A stretch of DNA of 64,000 nucleotides from Sipunculus nudus (lineage: Eukaryota > Annelida > Sipuncula > Golfingiida > Sipunculidae): contig CM049320.1 of NCBI GenBank assembly GCA_026874595.1, positions 20,407,714-20,471,713 on the forward strand, in the 5' to 3' direction. The translations under genes and the position numbers were made by a program. The first letter of the stretch is position 1. Each line of letters starts with the position of its first letter. Positions 36,106-47,651 of the stretch are shown here, in pieces. Under the pieces are notes generated by a model. The model made no database searches. It saw only the letters and a program-made list of their open reading frames with translations, and was not told the DNA's origin.

Positions 36106-38464
36106 TCTGATGGCGAAGTTGCTTGTTAAGTCCAAGCCAACGGGTTTTTACACTGACACTGGCAGGTAGTGCAATTGCTTTTGTCGTAACTACGGCAATA
36201 GGAAATCCATTGTCATTTTAATGAATTGACGCAACTGCATCTACCCATCGTCATGAAATGACTGGGGATTTTCTCAGGGGAATTAAGTTGAGAGGATTCT
36301 TTTGTTAAAGCATGAAATGTCAACGGCGACTCAGCCCTGTGTCATGCAATACACCGTGTAAGAGGGCACAATGAAAAATCATTTACACTGAAGAGCCTTG
36401 CGTGTACACAAATGAATAATTACTTAATAATTCCTAACCAAAGGAAACTGTGTTTTATGGTTATTCTCCTGGGTTAAGAACAAAGCATTTTTTTTTTCAA
36501 AGGAACTAATGTTAGCATAATAAATGAAATAATATTCAATTATCCGCAAAAAAAAGCAATTTTCCCCCGCGGTCCTAGATCAATATTTCATACCGGTGTA
36601 TGTCGAGCCTGTTGGGCTCATCAAGTGCCTTCAAAGTATTTCCCTGACAGTGGAATATTCGTTTCTTCTGTGCAACGTTTTTCCATTGAGACACGTATAA
36701 AATACTGTTGAATATTTGATTAGAATGTTCTTGTGTTTAATGCGAATGCTGGTAAGTTCCTCGGTTTTTCAGAGGTTGTCTCTAACTGATGACATCATTA
36801 GAGCATGTGACTTTAAATCTCTTCTCTTTGTCTTTCAAGCTCCAAAGATTAATTATTATTTCTGTTAAATCTGAGAAATGTCGCTAGAAAGCTTGTATAA
36901 TTGTCCGAAATAATGTCGTGAGATAATAAAAACTGTTTCTGAAGAGTTTTTTTTTTCATTTTTGTGGATACCTTAAATATCATGTAACATAAAGTCCTTC
37001 AATAATCCTATTTGTTTTCTCACTTCTTCTTTCATCATTAAACAAAATAAAAACTGCTCTGAAATCCATATGTCAGGTATGTTTTTATCAAACCCATAAG
37101 GAGGGGGGATTTATGAACCCAGATCTGCCAATTACGTATTTAAGCCGGTGACTTATGCTGGCCATGATTGTACTTATTAACGTCAAGAAACAGGGTGCAG
37201 TAATCTGGGTATCTAGTATTTAGCTAAAAGACATGAGATCCCTGGTCACAGTGTCACCTATCAAATAAAAACTACATATATTAGGGAAATATATTTTATC
37301 CAGACGGCATAATTATGGTTTCATGCACACCCCTGTTGGTAAAGTTAATTTAAAGTCACCTTTCACCTAATGAAAACATGATTATGCAGCTGGCATGGTA
37401 TGGTAGATATAAAAATTATCTATTACTTCACAAATGAAGCTTTAAAGAGTTTCAGTTGTTAATAGGACCATCCCTTTAAATATTGGTGCATACTGTTTAT
37501 CTCAGCGCAACAAATCTGCAGCAAATATTATCATTGGTAAACCAACATTCAACTTCAAAAATTCAACAGGCCGCCAAGATCTGCGTAGTATCATGTATAA
37601 GTATTGTATTGAAATGAAGTGGTTAGCGTTAGCTGTTTTGTTATATTTTCCTACGTGGTGTTGAAAATATAATGTATGCAAGTAAAGTGTGGTGGCACAG
37701 TAAAAGTTTATTTGGACAGTGGAATAACGTAGTTCTGGAATGAAGGCCACAGTAATATGAGTTAACACGAAGCGGAAATGGTTTCTACTCCCTATTGCTA
37801 CTATAATCCTGCAAATAATACAGAGTCGATTGTAACTGCTTGCTCAGGTGAAGAAGAAACTAGTTGTAACAATTAATTTATCTCTTCCATAGAGGAAACA
37901 ACTGACTGTCTCTTACAAAAGGCTACTACTAGGTTAGGTTACGAAAAGGAATCTATAGTCAAGCACCCATATTTGCACATCAGTTACTAAAAGGCATACG
38001 CTGAGGAGGGAAAATATAAATGTATATATTTGTTAGTAAAGTCAAGTTTGCAATTGCACAGAAAAAAACTTAAAACATAGGTCATCAAGCTAGTCAAGGA
38101 AAATAAATGATGGTATTTTGTTGAATAATAACACCTGCTTCCACATTCTTGTTATTGTAATTTTGGAACACCATATATTAAACAATGAATGATCCCGGGA
38201 TCAGTATCATAAGTTTATTCCACCGAAAACTCTCACGTAAGAATAAGTTGTAAATGTGAATCACATAATATCTCCAAAAACCGTATCTCATTCTTCATCT
38301 GTCTTCTATTGTTTCAGATCCCATGTGTTTTATATATTTTCGAACTTTTTAACCGACTTCATTCAAAAACCAGTTTAAAAGGCTATATGCGTCATTCACG
38401 AAACCACCTAATGTTTACATGATTTTGTCAATAAATTGAGATGATTCTTAATATGTATTTATTT
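36106..38464. other. Upstream flank of SP309-B, duplicated at SP309-D
   Basis: Non-coding sequence collinear with about 53904-56130. Many runs are nearly identical, for example around AATAGGAAATCCATTGTCAT, TGAAGAGCCTTGCGTGTA and TGGAATATTCGTTTCTTCTG. It would include the promoter of SP309-B. No gene is recognised. The frame at 37502-37768 is interrupted in the D copy. Confidence 0.7.
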
Positions 38465-38660
38465 ATTTAACATGGATTGTATAACTAGTTATAATGACAA
38501 AACTCTTTCCATGAGTCTGTCTTTGGCGTGCAGCAGTCTGTAGGGATGGAGGAAACTAGGGGACTAGAAGGACCACAGATCCTGGTTGGGTCACTCTCGA
38601 AGCATAGTCGGGAATCGAAATCTTGTCGGCAGCTGAGAGAGCGGAGTGTAATAGATACTG
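38465..38660 (-). repeat. SINE-like repeat, copy 2
   Basis: It begins ATGGATTGTATAACTAGTTATAATGACAA and contains GGAGGAAACTAGGGGACTAG and GGGAATCGAAATC. The counterpart at 56130-56312 is at the same place in the duplicated SP309-D flank, so this insertion predates that duplication. Confidence 0.5.
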
Positions 38661-38839
38661 CCTGTGATATTCAAACTTATAATGTGACGGATAAACTGTT
38701 TGATACTGTTTCCTTATTGCAACCGATTTATAAATGATTTAGGCCTATATGCTCCTTCCTTTTTAGGATTTTACATATTATGGACAACAAACTTTCAGCT
38801 GAAACATTGCCTGCATGCTTTAGGTCTAATCATCGTCAA

Positions 38840-40880
38840 ACAACCTTGGTTTAATTTAGCTTTAGAATTCATATTAATTATAATTTTAGACAGAGTGAAG
38901 TATATATATTTAGAATCCTTAGAATATTCTCTATCAGATGATATATATTTAAAAAGTGTTACAGTGTCCACTTTGAAAATTTAAAACTTGAAATGATTTA
39001 AAATTATTATTTTTAATTGGATATATCTCAAAATTGGCATAGGATATGTATGTGGAAATAGTATCATTTGAAACTACATACAAATATCTCCAGGCTTTTT
39101 TTTTTGTTATATTTTTATTTTCTTTTTTTCGTAATGAATTTTAAATTAAAAAATAATGTGCGATGTTAACAATACTTATTTCGTTTGAATAACGCATTTC
39201 TACTACACTAAAAACAATATAGGAAAAAGAAAAAAAACGCATTTTAGAATACTTGTTGATTTACCTATATGCAAAATTTGAAGACTCTATATTCGTTGGT
39301 TTTTGTGAAATATCGCTCTGAAGACCGTACAGTCTCCTGAAATACTATTTTGAGAAAACGGTCAAAAACTGTGTGGGAAGAGAAATTTCGTTTTGAGTGG
39401 GTGAAACAAGGGATATAAGCGCAAGTGACAGTTGTATTTTTTCACTAAATGTTCCCATGAGAATCGGTTTCAATATATAAATTATAAAATTTAATGGTTT
39501 ATCAATGTTAAAAACAGGATTTTATTAGGCGTCATGACAACTGGAGAACTGTCAAACTAAAGTAGGCGGAGCATACTGGTCCGAGGGGTCGGTCATCGGT
39601 AATCAGGTCATGGGCTACCGCGCCGGGGCACGCGTCAGGTGTGTAGTGACTGATAAGAACGATCACTCTGTTTACTATGCGCTCTCATTCAGACCACCAT
39701 ATACCCTAATCCAATTAACAGCTTCTCTCTCCCTCTCACAATTATTTATGAGACACTACATAGCTAGCAGCAAAACATCTCTCTCTAATTAGATTTATTT
39801 ACACCAGTCATATACGCGCTAAATCGTGCTGCGGCCGCTCTTCCTTTACCGATCCCACTCATAGCTAAAACTCCGGCGCGGTTCACTTCGCAAAATTTGT
39901 TAGCAGGCGACGTGGTGGTGTAACTTTGTGCCGCGTTCCTCTCACAAAATTCTTTCGTGCAACGCAGTCCCATATTGCTGCACCACCCACGGCAATTATC
40001 TACATCCTCCAGTAAAGATAAATTTCCTTCACGGCATATGGCACTGAGGCTGGAACTCCCGGTTATACTGATTCCATGTTTTCGTTACTTGACGACTCAG
40101 AATCGTCATCTCTGTGTAGTTTCGTGACGGACACGGGAACCTTGTGATCAGCAGTATGTGACTGTCTGTCGTTCAAATAGCGAATTTTATCTTCGCTCAT
40201 TCTACTCTTTTTTCTTCGACCCATGACGTTCAGTTTGAAGATAGTGTATATTATAGAAGAAGGAATGATGTATTCGGTAATGGTTTTGGCGATGTATATG
40301 GACCCCGGGAGAAATGTTATAGTGTATAACAGGGTCAATATTACAGAAATAACAATCGGTAAATTCATATTTCTGGGTATATTCTTGGTGCCAGGACCAT
40401 TATTGGGTGACACTTACATATTTTAGGGCAGTGACATAGACATTATTCGGCGACTGGAGGAGTACAGTTTGTGCAGTTAATTCTCGGTTAGGCGTATAGG
40501 GGGAACGTGTTTGTATTAATTAGTGCCAATTAGTAAGTGCCGGTAATAAAGATAAGCTCTTTCCCGGCTGACTGATCGCGGCTTCCCCACGCCTGTCAAT
40601 CAACCATTTGCCTAATACCAGGAGCGCATGGTTAACCAATAAGCAACTTACACGCTGCTAACTCTCGCCGAGCTGACAGTTGGTCCTGTTTGCGGCCCAC
40701 GTGGGGTTGACATCTGAATTAAAATACTTATTTTTCTAATTGATACAATATAACCCCAGGAACGTGTTTTTGTGAAAAGGTAGATAAAACAAACTTCTAT
40801 AAAACCAGATGCTTTTCAGAAAAATGTAATTTTCATGATTTTTTTTACGATGATTAGACCTTAACGATGGATATCAATCA
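38840..40880. other. About 2-kb insertion present at SP309-B and absent at SP309-D
   Basis: Homology between the B and D flanks runs to about 38835/56540 (AACATTGCCTGCATGC versus ATATTGCCTGCATGC) and resumes at about 40885/56575 (TATCTCCCGCCTGTGCTTCAAA). The roughly 2 kb between has no counterpart at D. It includes a T-rich stretch near 39095-39135 and a GC-richer part from about 39600 to 40720 with a small open frame on the minus strand. It is either an insertion at B or a deletion at D. Confidence 0.6.
40063..40368 (-). CDS. Hypothetical small membrane protein, 101 aa
   Basis: Minus-strand frame from the ATG at 40368 to a TAA at 40063. The N-terminal part has two hydrophobic stretches (about residues 3-27 and 31-42; PIVISVILTLLY and IIPSSIIYTIF). 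A basic patch (GRRKKSR) and a hydrophilic, acidic/serine-rich tail (HRDDDSESSSNENMESV) follow. The composition looks protein-like in an otherwise AT-rich non-coding region, and GC content rises upstream. The IIPSSIIY followed by basic residues recalls the TM7/C-tail of a rhodopsin-type receptor, in which case this could be a truncated or retrocopied fragment; the loop between the hydrophobic segments is too short for a normal receptor. The frame stays open upstream of the ATG. No homologue can be named and it may not be expressed. Confidence 0.35.
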   Translation of the reverse strand: MNLPIVISVILTLLYTITFLPGSIYIAKTITEYIIPSSIIYTIFKLNVMGRRKKSRMSEDKIRYLNDRQSHTADHKVPVSVTKLHRDDDSESSSNENMESV

Positions 40881-41339
40881 CTCAAGTTGACAAGAGTCAG
40901 CAGAGGTAAAATTATCTCCCGCCTGTGCTTCAAACCCCGTTGTGTTATATATAAAGTGGCCGTGCATAGATATGTGGTCGACAAGGCAAGCGAACATGCA
41001 AGGCTAAAGTGATTCACTGCAAAATAAGTAACCCAAGGGAATAACATGACAATGGTTTCTTTTACGACATAATGACAAATTCACTTGAAAAGAAATAACC
41101 CAAGGGAATAACAATTGCAACGGTTTCTGTTGCAACATAATAACAATCTATTGAAAGCAACCAAAACAGAGAGAGAGATAGAGAGAGAGAAAAAGAAAAA
41201 ACACTAAAAAAATCGGTATTCTGGGAGAGAGTTTGTGTGTCTAACTGTAAAACTTTTGAAAATAAAAAAAAATTCCCCAAACAAGTAATAGCAAGCAATT
41301 ACAAATGGTTTCACTAGTTTGAGCATAACATTTGTTTCC

Positions 41340-41475
41340 TTGATCAAAAAGGTCAAATATAAACAATATTTCAACGTTTAAACTGCAATAGGTCAAACTG
41401 TTAACAAAGTGTCAAATGTTAACTCGAATAGGTCAAAATGTTAACAAAATGTCAAATGTAAACAAATCTTCCACT
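41340..41475. repeat. 40-bp tandem repeat, GGTCAAAxTGTTAAC type
   Basis: Three units of about 40 bp start at 41351, 41391 and 41431 with AATAGGTCAAA. The related array at 57010-57310 marks the far end of the B/D duplicated flank. Confidence 0.75.
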
Positions 41476-41544
41476 ATAAGCACAGGGTAAAAAATTGGTG
41501 GTCCGGACAAATATAATGAAAACTGAAAGTTATGGTATGATACT

Positions 41545-41608
41545 GTAAACGTCAATATTGACTACCTTATTATGGCTTTATAATAAGGTAGTCAATATGG
41601 ACGTTTAC
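41545..41608. repeat. Long hairpin: 28-bp arms, 8-nt loop
   Basis: The left arm 41545-41572 (GTAAACGTCAATATTGACTA...) and right arm 41581-41608 are reverse complements at 27 of 28 positions, separated by TGGCTTTA. It sits in a non-coding region and could be a foldback/MITE relic or a young palindrome. No matching structure was seen at the equivalent place after 57310. Confidence 0.9.
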
Positions 41609-41794
41609 AAGATCTTTTTCATCAGTGTCAGTAGAAATACATATATATCATACAAATAATTAAGACTGTTCAAATGCTGTTCCTGATTTATTGATAGCAG
41701 TATGTATACAGTATATATTTAGATATATACCTTTTTTTAAATTTAATTATATACCTATATATACCTCTCTCTTTATATATATATACATAGAGAG

Positions 41795-41905
41795 AGAGAT
41801 GGAACTTGAATACCCAGTAAATCGGTTCACTGCCGATGGAAATCAAACCCATGATGCTCCTATTTCCGGTCGGCTGCTTAAGCCACTAAGCTACGACAGA
41901 TACCA
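41795..41905 (-). repeat. tRNA-derived SINE head
   Basis: On the minus strand there is an A-box-like TAGCTTAGTGG (41893-41883) and a B-box-like GGTTTGATTTC (41849-41839) at a spacing typical of tRNA internal promoters. I see no foldable complete tRNA with a proper anticodon arm, so a SINE is more likely than a functional tRNA gene. A GA-rich simple repeat abuts it at 41788-41800. Confidence 0.5.
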
Positions 41906-42159
41906 AACCTATCTGTGTATTTGCACACTTTTATAGGAACCAGCGAAGTGAGGTCACGTTACATGTGTCGGCACGACGATTTTGCAGGGAGGACTTCTGG
42001 CCTTATTTATAGTGTGAGACATATATTATATAGGGAGATGTATAAATAGCTACGCTGGTTCATTGTATGTAGAGAAGGAACGAGAAGAAAAGTCGATTAT
42101 ATTTATTATATATAATATATATATATATATATGTATGTGTGTGTCATTTTGTGAAATCA

Positions 42160-43093
42160 ACCATTTCATAAAAATTGCTAAACAAATTCATGAACCGTAG
42201 AAAAATTGTAGATCGTAGAAAGGACATGGCCCGCAGTTAGAAGGGGTTGTTATTCCTGTGCAACTCTCTTTAAATGCTTTGGATGTGGGCGGTAAGTTTC
42301 AATCAGTGTATTAGTTTTTTCTCGGAGTTTACTTAAATACATTTTCACTTGGAATTTTGGTGGCTTTGGTTATACGTTTATCTATGTTATGTCGTTTGTA
42401 TCCCATGTTGATGAATACTTTCTTTAGTTTGAGGAGTTGTTGATCCCTGTCAGTTTGTTTCGAGCATATCCTGTTCGAGCCTGACTGTAAATGATAGATT
42501 TGCCAACATGGGATGGATGGGAGCTTGCTGGGTGCATATAGTTATGGCGATCAGTAGGCTTACGGTAAAGTGAAGTCTTGATATTACCGTCGGTAGAGTT
42601 TAATCGTTGTTTCCAGAAAGATAATAGAATTGGTAGAATATTCAAATTTTAGATTTATATTGGGGGTGACTAGTGGAATTATTGTGAAATTCTAAAGTTT
42701 TTTTCTCATCGTGGTGCCAAATTAGAAATATGTCGTCAATGTATCTAAGATAAATTAGTGGTTTGAATGTTTGTTTTGCCTGGAAATCTTGCTTCATGAA
42801 GCAATTTGCATATTGTGGTGCCATACGCGTATCCATAGCTGTGCTCATTATTTGAAGACAAATTCCTTCGATTTCAAAATAATTGTAAAAAAGCATAAAA
42901 GGATAAATTCAGCCAAATCAGTGCTATTTTCCATTGTTATATCATAATATTTATTTTTATCATTTAGGCGTTGAATGCATGGCTTTAGGCCATCTGTGTG
43001 AAGTATATTAGTGTATAAACTTTTGACATCCATAGTTACCAAAATACTGTCTTCTGGAATAATGTTGATCATGTTAGGTTTTATCGCGGACAT
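42160..43093 (-). mobile_element. Penelope-like retroelement fragment (reverse transcriptase), decayed
   Basis: Minus-strand frames carry Penelope-like reverse transcriptase landmarks in order. The first is LVTMDVKSLYTNI at about 43055-43000, followed by the catalytic YIDDIFLIW near 42755-42700. Next come SLYRKPTDRHNYMHP and HPSHVGKSI with YSQA near 42580-42470, then FINMGYKRHNI. A decayed ETYRPHPKH segment comes last, near 42290. The protein is split over at least three frames by frameshifts and by stops downstream of the tryptophan motif, and the 5' region and GIY-YIG endonuclease are missing. The host family normally encodes reverse transcriptase plus an endonuclease; this copy cannot be active. 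Confidence 0.8.
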
Positions 43094-44889
43094 AGCAAAT
43101 AGAATTTTGAAAGACTAAGATAGGGATTATTATTGAAAATGGCGGGCTGTACCATGCACGAAGGATCGCATTTTGCACCGAACGACCTTTCGACTTGACG
43201 TCATAGTGTCTATGACGTCGACCTTCATGCGGTTTTGCGGAATTCTTGGGTAGGGCGAGGCGTACTGCTCTGTACTACGGCCACACAGGGCATCATGGTT
43301 ATAATATTACTAAATATCTAATCAGAATGAAGATACACTGTTCCTGGTATTATGGACAATATGCTTTGTCATTCCATCATATTTGACATCTCTTCACACG
43401 TTCCCACTTGATTTACCACCTAATGAAGAAGCCCTGGGCCTTTCGAAAGCTTGTGTGTTGATAAACAAATTAGTCTATCTAAAAGGCGTCACTCTTAATC
43501 TTTACCTACGCTTCTATATTTCAAGAAATACTTCCATTGGCGATGGCGAGTCGTGAGTGTAAACAAGTTTCAGCTTGTAATATCGTACGTGGAAGAAACT
43601 CATCATACAGACCAATTATAAAATTAAGAGTCCAGAAATTGAAATCCGATTTCCTATTTACGTCAGCATGACGTGTCAGCAAAGCCGATTTCTCTCTGTG
43701 TGCAAAACAGATGTCAACGCAAAAACGAGTTTCGCCCCACTGCATAATCTTTCTCTCTCACTCTTTTTTCTCTGAAAACATGTTTTGGTGAAGACGCTCC
43801 TCGAACGCTGAGACATTCCGACACGTTCGGTTTATTAACGTCGTAACAAAGCTTGCGCTAGAGTTCATATCGCATATTAGAAGAGATAAAGCACATGCCA
43901 GCGGCACTGGAACACAGGGAGTTACAAAGGATTCCCCCTAGGACGACGTGACCTCATTAATATTAAGAATAGGATGACCTAGGCGTGACCTGTGATGTGC
44001 TGCGATGTGGCACACTTATGTCTGCGGAAACAAAAGTCTGCTGTGTAGGGCAAACAGGTATTTTAGGCCACGCACTATTCGGTCGGTTTACCACTTTTAT
44101 ACCAATGGTACACGCAGATATGATTTTGATATGACATTTCACGTTTCCTTGGTGCAGAATACTGACAATAATACTGCATTGTATATCTTTAATTGGGAAT
44201 TTGTTATAAGAACTCTAATGCTCATGTATTGAATATTGTGGCTCTAATAATGACAACAAATGTAAATGCGTTAATGAAGATTTACTGAAACAAACAAAGA
44301 AAATTCATGACTAATTATCACTGTAGCTGTGTCTGAATAAATGACAATGGAGCCATAAATACCAATACATAAGCATTAATGCTGCTCTATGAACTGTGAC
44401 AAGAAAATGACTATATGCCACGCGTGGAAGTAAAGAGAAATATACTCTGAACCAAGCAAGTCTCAAACAGGTAAGGCTCAGGTAAATTCTAATTTCACTG
44501 AATATTATGCAGGGAAATAACATTTTAGTGGTATGACCTAAGTTCTGAATGATACAAGTTATAACAGGAATGGCAATAAACTCAAGGTGGTTAAACTTCA
44601 GCAAAACAAAACTGTCAAGTTCAAACATACCGAATTACTGACCCTGTGTCTTATATAATAGGCAACATGTTCCTACTAAAACTTACTATTTTGTCAAACA
44701 CCCACTCTACGACCAACCATGGCTGTCTACCGGATGTTTCAAGATGGCTGAGGTTCGGTCCCGTTTGTTATGCTTTCTGCGTTTGCCATAAAAAACTAAA
44801 GGACTTAACAACCTTCACCTTAGTCTCTAGCTGCCTGTCTCAGTTACCATAACGACCTAACTTAACACTTAAAACATAGACCTAACCAA
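43094..44889. other. Intergenic, no gene seen
   Basis: It includes GC-richer stretches at about 43140-43270 (with a TGACGTCATAGTGTCTATGACGTC inverted repeat) and 43520-43800 that look like interspersed-repeat sequence. The minus-strand frame at 43521-43745 is unsupported. No RNA gene is seen. Confidence 0.4.
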
Positions 44890-45045
44890 AGAAAATCCTC
44901 TAAAAGTAATATTAACGTTCCTGTCTTCATAGCGACAAATTCCAAGACTACAATTAAGCCAGATACATTAACAAGAACAGTTGGCCAGCTTGTCAACCAG
45001 TCGATCGGTGTGCCTCCCAGGTCTATTGCGGCTGTGGCCAAATTA
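44890..45045 (-). pseudogene. SP309 relic: exon 2 only
   Basis: Minus-strand remnant of SP309 exon 2, with the acceptor AG retained just above 45045. It matches the family through AAIDL, a DWL/VNVSG stretch, EFVA-KTGT and a degraded ILLL. Damage: a short deletion removes the YKSG start, and the last third of the exon, including the NKTY sequon and the donor, is gone. No other exon is recognisable beside it. In details such as AAIDL and DWLT it resembles SP309-A more than B or D. Confidence 0.8.
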
Positions 45046-45559
45046 CTACAAATCAAACCTAAAGTTTAAAATGTAAAGTAGTCCATTTTGGAATGATGGC
45101 GAAAATATAACCTTCCAATATGTTGCATGAACAGCAACCAAAGGTACAGTAAAAATTACAATATAATGCGGTTTTCGTATGGCATCTAACCTACATCTTT
45201 AAGAACATATCTCACGAAATGAATTGTGTAATTTTGTTTAATTATGTTTTATTTTTATTTCCCAGGTCAGGAGTATCTTAGTTTGTGTATGTAAGTCGGC
45301 CACTCGCCGGTCAGCGTCACTCGTGTTGTGAGACAACAGTGGAATTCAGACTGGTCACCTAATGCGCCGCTTTAAGGTATGCCATTGTGGTAGGGATATT
45401 GTTTCCAGCCTAAAGAGTATTAAGCTCGCTTATGAATATAAATGAGACTTGGCACCGAAGCAGTCCAAGGCTTTGTCTTATCCTTATTAATGTAAATGAG
45501 CCTCTAGGGTAGAAGTTTATATAAGAGGGCCGCATACCCAGTGGGGAAGTGTCTGGAAG

Positions 45560-45910
45560 TCGGTGTCCAAGAGCCAGCCAGCCACCAGTAGGGGTCCGAT
45601 ATCGCCATTCGGGGTTTAGTACCGCCAGCCGGGATCCTGTGCTGCCAATAAGGGTCCAGTGAAACCAGTCAAGTTCAAGTACCGCAAGTCGGGGTCCAGT
45701 GCAGCCAGTCAGGTTCAAGTACCGCCAGTCCGGGTCCAGTGCCGGCAGTCGGGATCAAGTGCATTTATTCTGGGTCTAGTGCTGCTAGTCGGGGTCCAGT
45801 GCCGACAGTCGCGTCCTATGCGGCCAGTGCCCCCAGTCAGGTCAAGTGCCGCACGTCGGGTCCAGTGCCGCCAGTTGGGGTTCAGTGCTGCCAGTCCCGG
45901 TCAAGTACCT
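45560..45910. repeat. Minisatellite, 20-bp unit GGGGTCCAGTGCCGCCAGTC-type
   Basis: About 17 tandem variant copies of a GC-rich 20-bp unit, with some 19-bp units and one irregular spot near 45815. Because 20 is not a multiple of three, the open frame through it (45659-45961) is not a real coding repeat. Confidence 0.9.
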
Positions 45911-46021
45911 TATAATGAACTTTTGAACTTGAGTTTTGTTTCACACCTCGTCAAATCATAAATTTATGTTATTTCATATGCATATGGTTACCGTACTTCA
46001 GAATATCTACTGTTTCTAACA

Positions 46022-46335
46022 GAGTAGAAGCAGTTGAATATGACTTGAATACGATGTTCAATCATATTTATCATTTAAAAATAATAGTAAAAAAGCAAAT
46101 TTAAATTAACGTATTTATACCCATCCTGCATTTGATGTTCAACTTGAGATACATTACTTCACAGGAGATTGATTTACGTACCTTTCATTTCAATCAATAT
46201 TTACTACGGTCTGTTGTTAGCAATAATGCAAAACAGTGTATTTATAAGTTTTATTGAGAGTAAAATACAAGATTTAATTGGCACACCATTCAGTTAAGCA
46301 TTAGATCTCATTGTGGTTAAATTCATTCCGGCGCT
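46022..46335. repeat. 3' flank of SP309-C, near-identical to 50334-50640
   Basis: From GAGTAGAAGCAGTTGAATAT onward the two stretches match closely over about 300 bp of non-coding sequence. This shows that C and D derive from a duplication whose left edge is at about 46022/50334. Confidence 0.85.
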
Positions 46336-46548
46336 CATAAATCCGTTGAGTATTGCATAATCTTTACATTTAAAATATACAACATGATATGTTTACAATA
46401 TGATTAAATATACACCAATGAATATATAAGCATATTTGTCGTGATTACTTCACTTAATATTCACGTTTGCATGCAGTGTGTATCAGCTTTTATCAGTGTT
46501 ACCTTGTTCCAAGGTCCATTCAAGGAAAACCGGTGATAATTCCGAAGC

Positions 46549-47610
46549 TCAAATATTTACTACATCAAGAGAATAGAACCTCACCGCCTCTCCATGAGGC
46601 TGTAAGATACGAATGTTGATCGTAGACTTCATTTGCTCAGACTTATCAAAGTTCGAGTAACAGGTTAATCTACAGCATGTGTGCTGTCCATCCAAACGTT
46701 TCTCTTAGCGACAAAGCCCATTAGGACTCCTCTTCCGTCTTCTTCAGCAGATATTGGCCAGTAAACATAGACATGTTCACATCCAGTGGCTGTTACAGAC
46801 ACATTCACAAAGAGGTCGCGCAGAGGGAAAAGGTGGTCAAGCTGGAAACTGAGTATTCCAGGAGGAGGAGAAGGTACCTGGACGAATGTACCAGCCATGC
46901 TCCCCTCTGGAAACCAGGAGTCCCTGGGTGTCACTGTAATGATTGGATCTGAAGATACACCATGTAAAAGAACTTCAGATAAAATAGATTTGCAATGTAA
47001 TTAATTATCTTATAATCTGGCATAGGGACATGACCAGATCATCTTTTGCCACGGCAACATTTATTTAATCAAAACACTTTTAAAGATTTGTAATAAATAA
47101 ATAAATAAAAATAGCATATAATTGATAATAAACTACTTAATAACCTCGTTTGATGTGAACCAAAATGGCACTGGTCCTTCGCGCTAGCCGGTTGCTGGTC
47201 AAGGTATACCCTACAAGGAGGCCAGAGTCATAGACTTTCTGTACATGAGAAAGTTTAGCCTTTAAGACACAGCAGCCTCTAATAGACCGAGGAATGATAC
47301 CACCACCATCAGCATTCATGCTGTGAACTCCAACCACCTGACCGACACGGGCCTCGTATCTCTCATTTTCGGGTTTAGGGAATACCTTGAATCATATATG
47401 CACTGAGTGCTGTAATCATATGCAAACTTTCAAGAGATATTATCACTGGTAGTTTATTTGACTTGTATTAATTGTAGGATTACACAATAGAAGATAGGTA
47501 TTTGATAATATTAAAAGTTTAATCCTATCACATATTATACAGATTCAGACCCTGTTAATATATGTCATATATTAACAATATGAGATAGGTATAAAATCAA
47601 TATAACACAA

Positions 47611-47651
<41 letters not shown>

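Noticed and set aside
39785-39973. 62-aa minus-strand frame in the B-specific insertion
   Set aside because: No motif, and it lies downstream of the better 101-codon frame; more likely untranslated or repeat sequence.
41795-41905. Possible functional tRNA gene
   Set aside because: Internal promoter boxes are present, but no complete cloverleaf can be drawn; treated as a SINE head.
43521-43745. 74-aa minus-strand frame
   Set aside because: The local composition suggests an interspersed repeat and no protein signature is visible.
45659-45961. 100-aa repetitive frame rich in Gln, Ser, Val and Pro
   Set aside because: It crosses a 20-bp minisatellite whose unit length is not a multiple of three and has no splice or start support.
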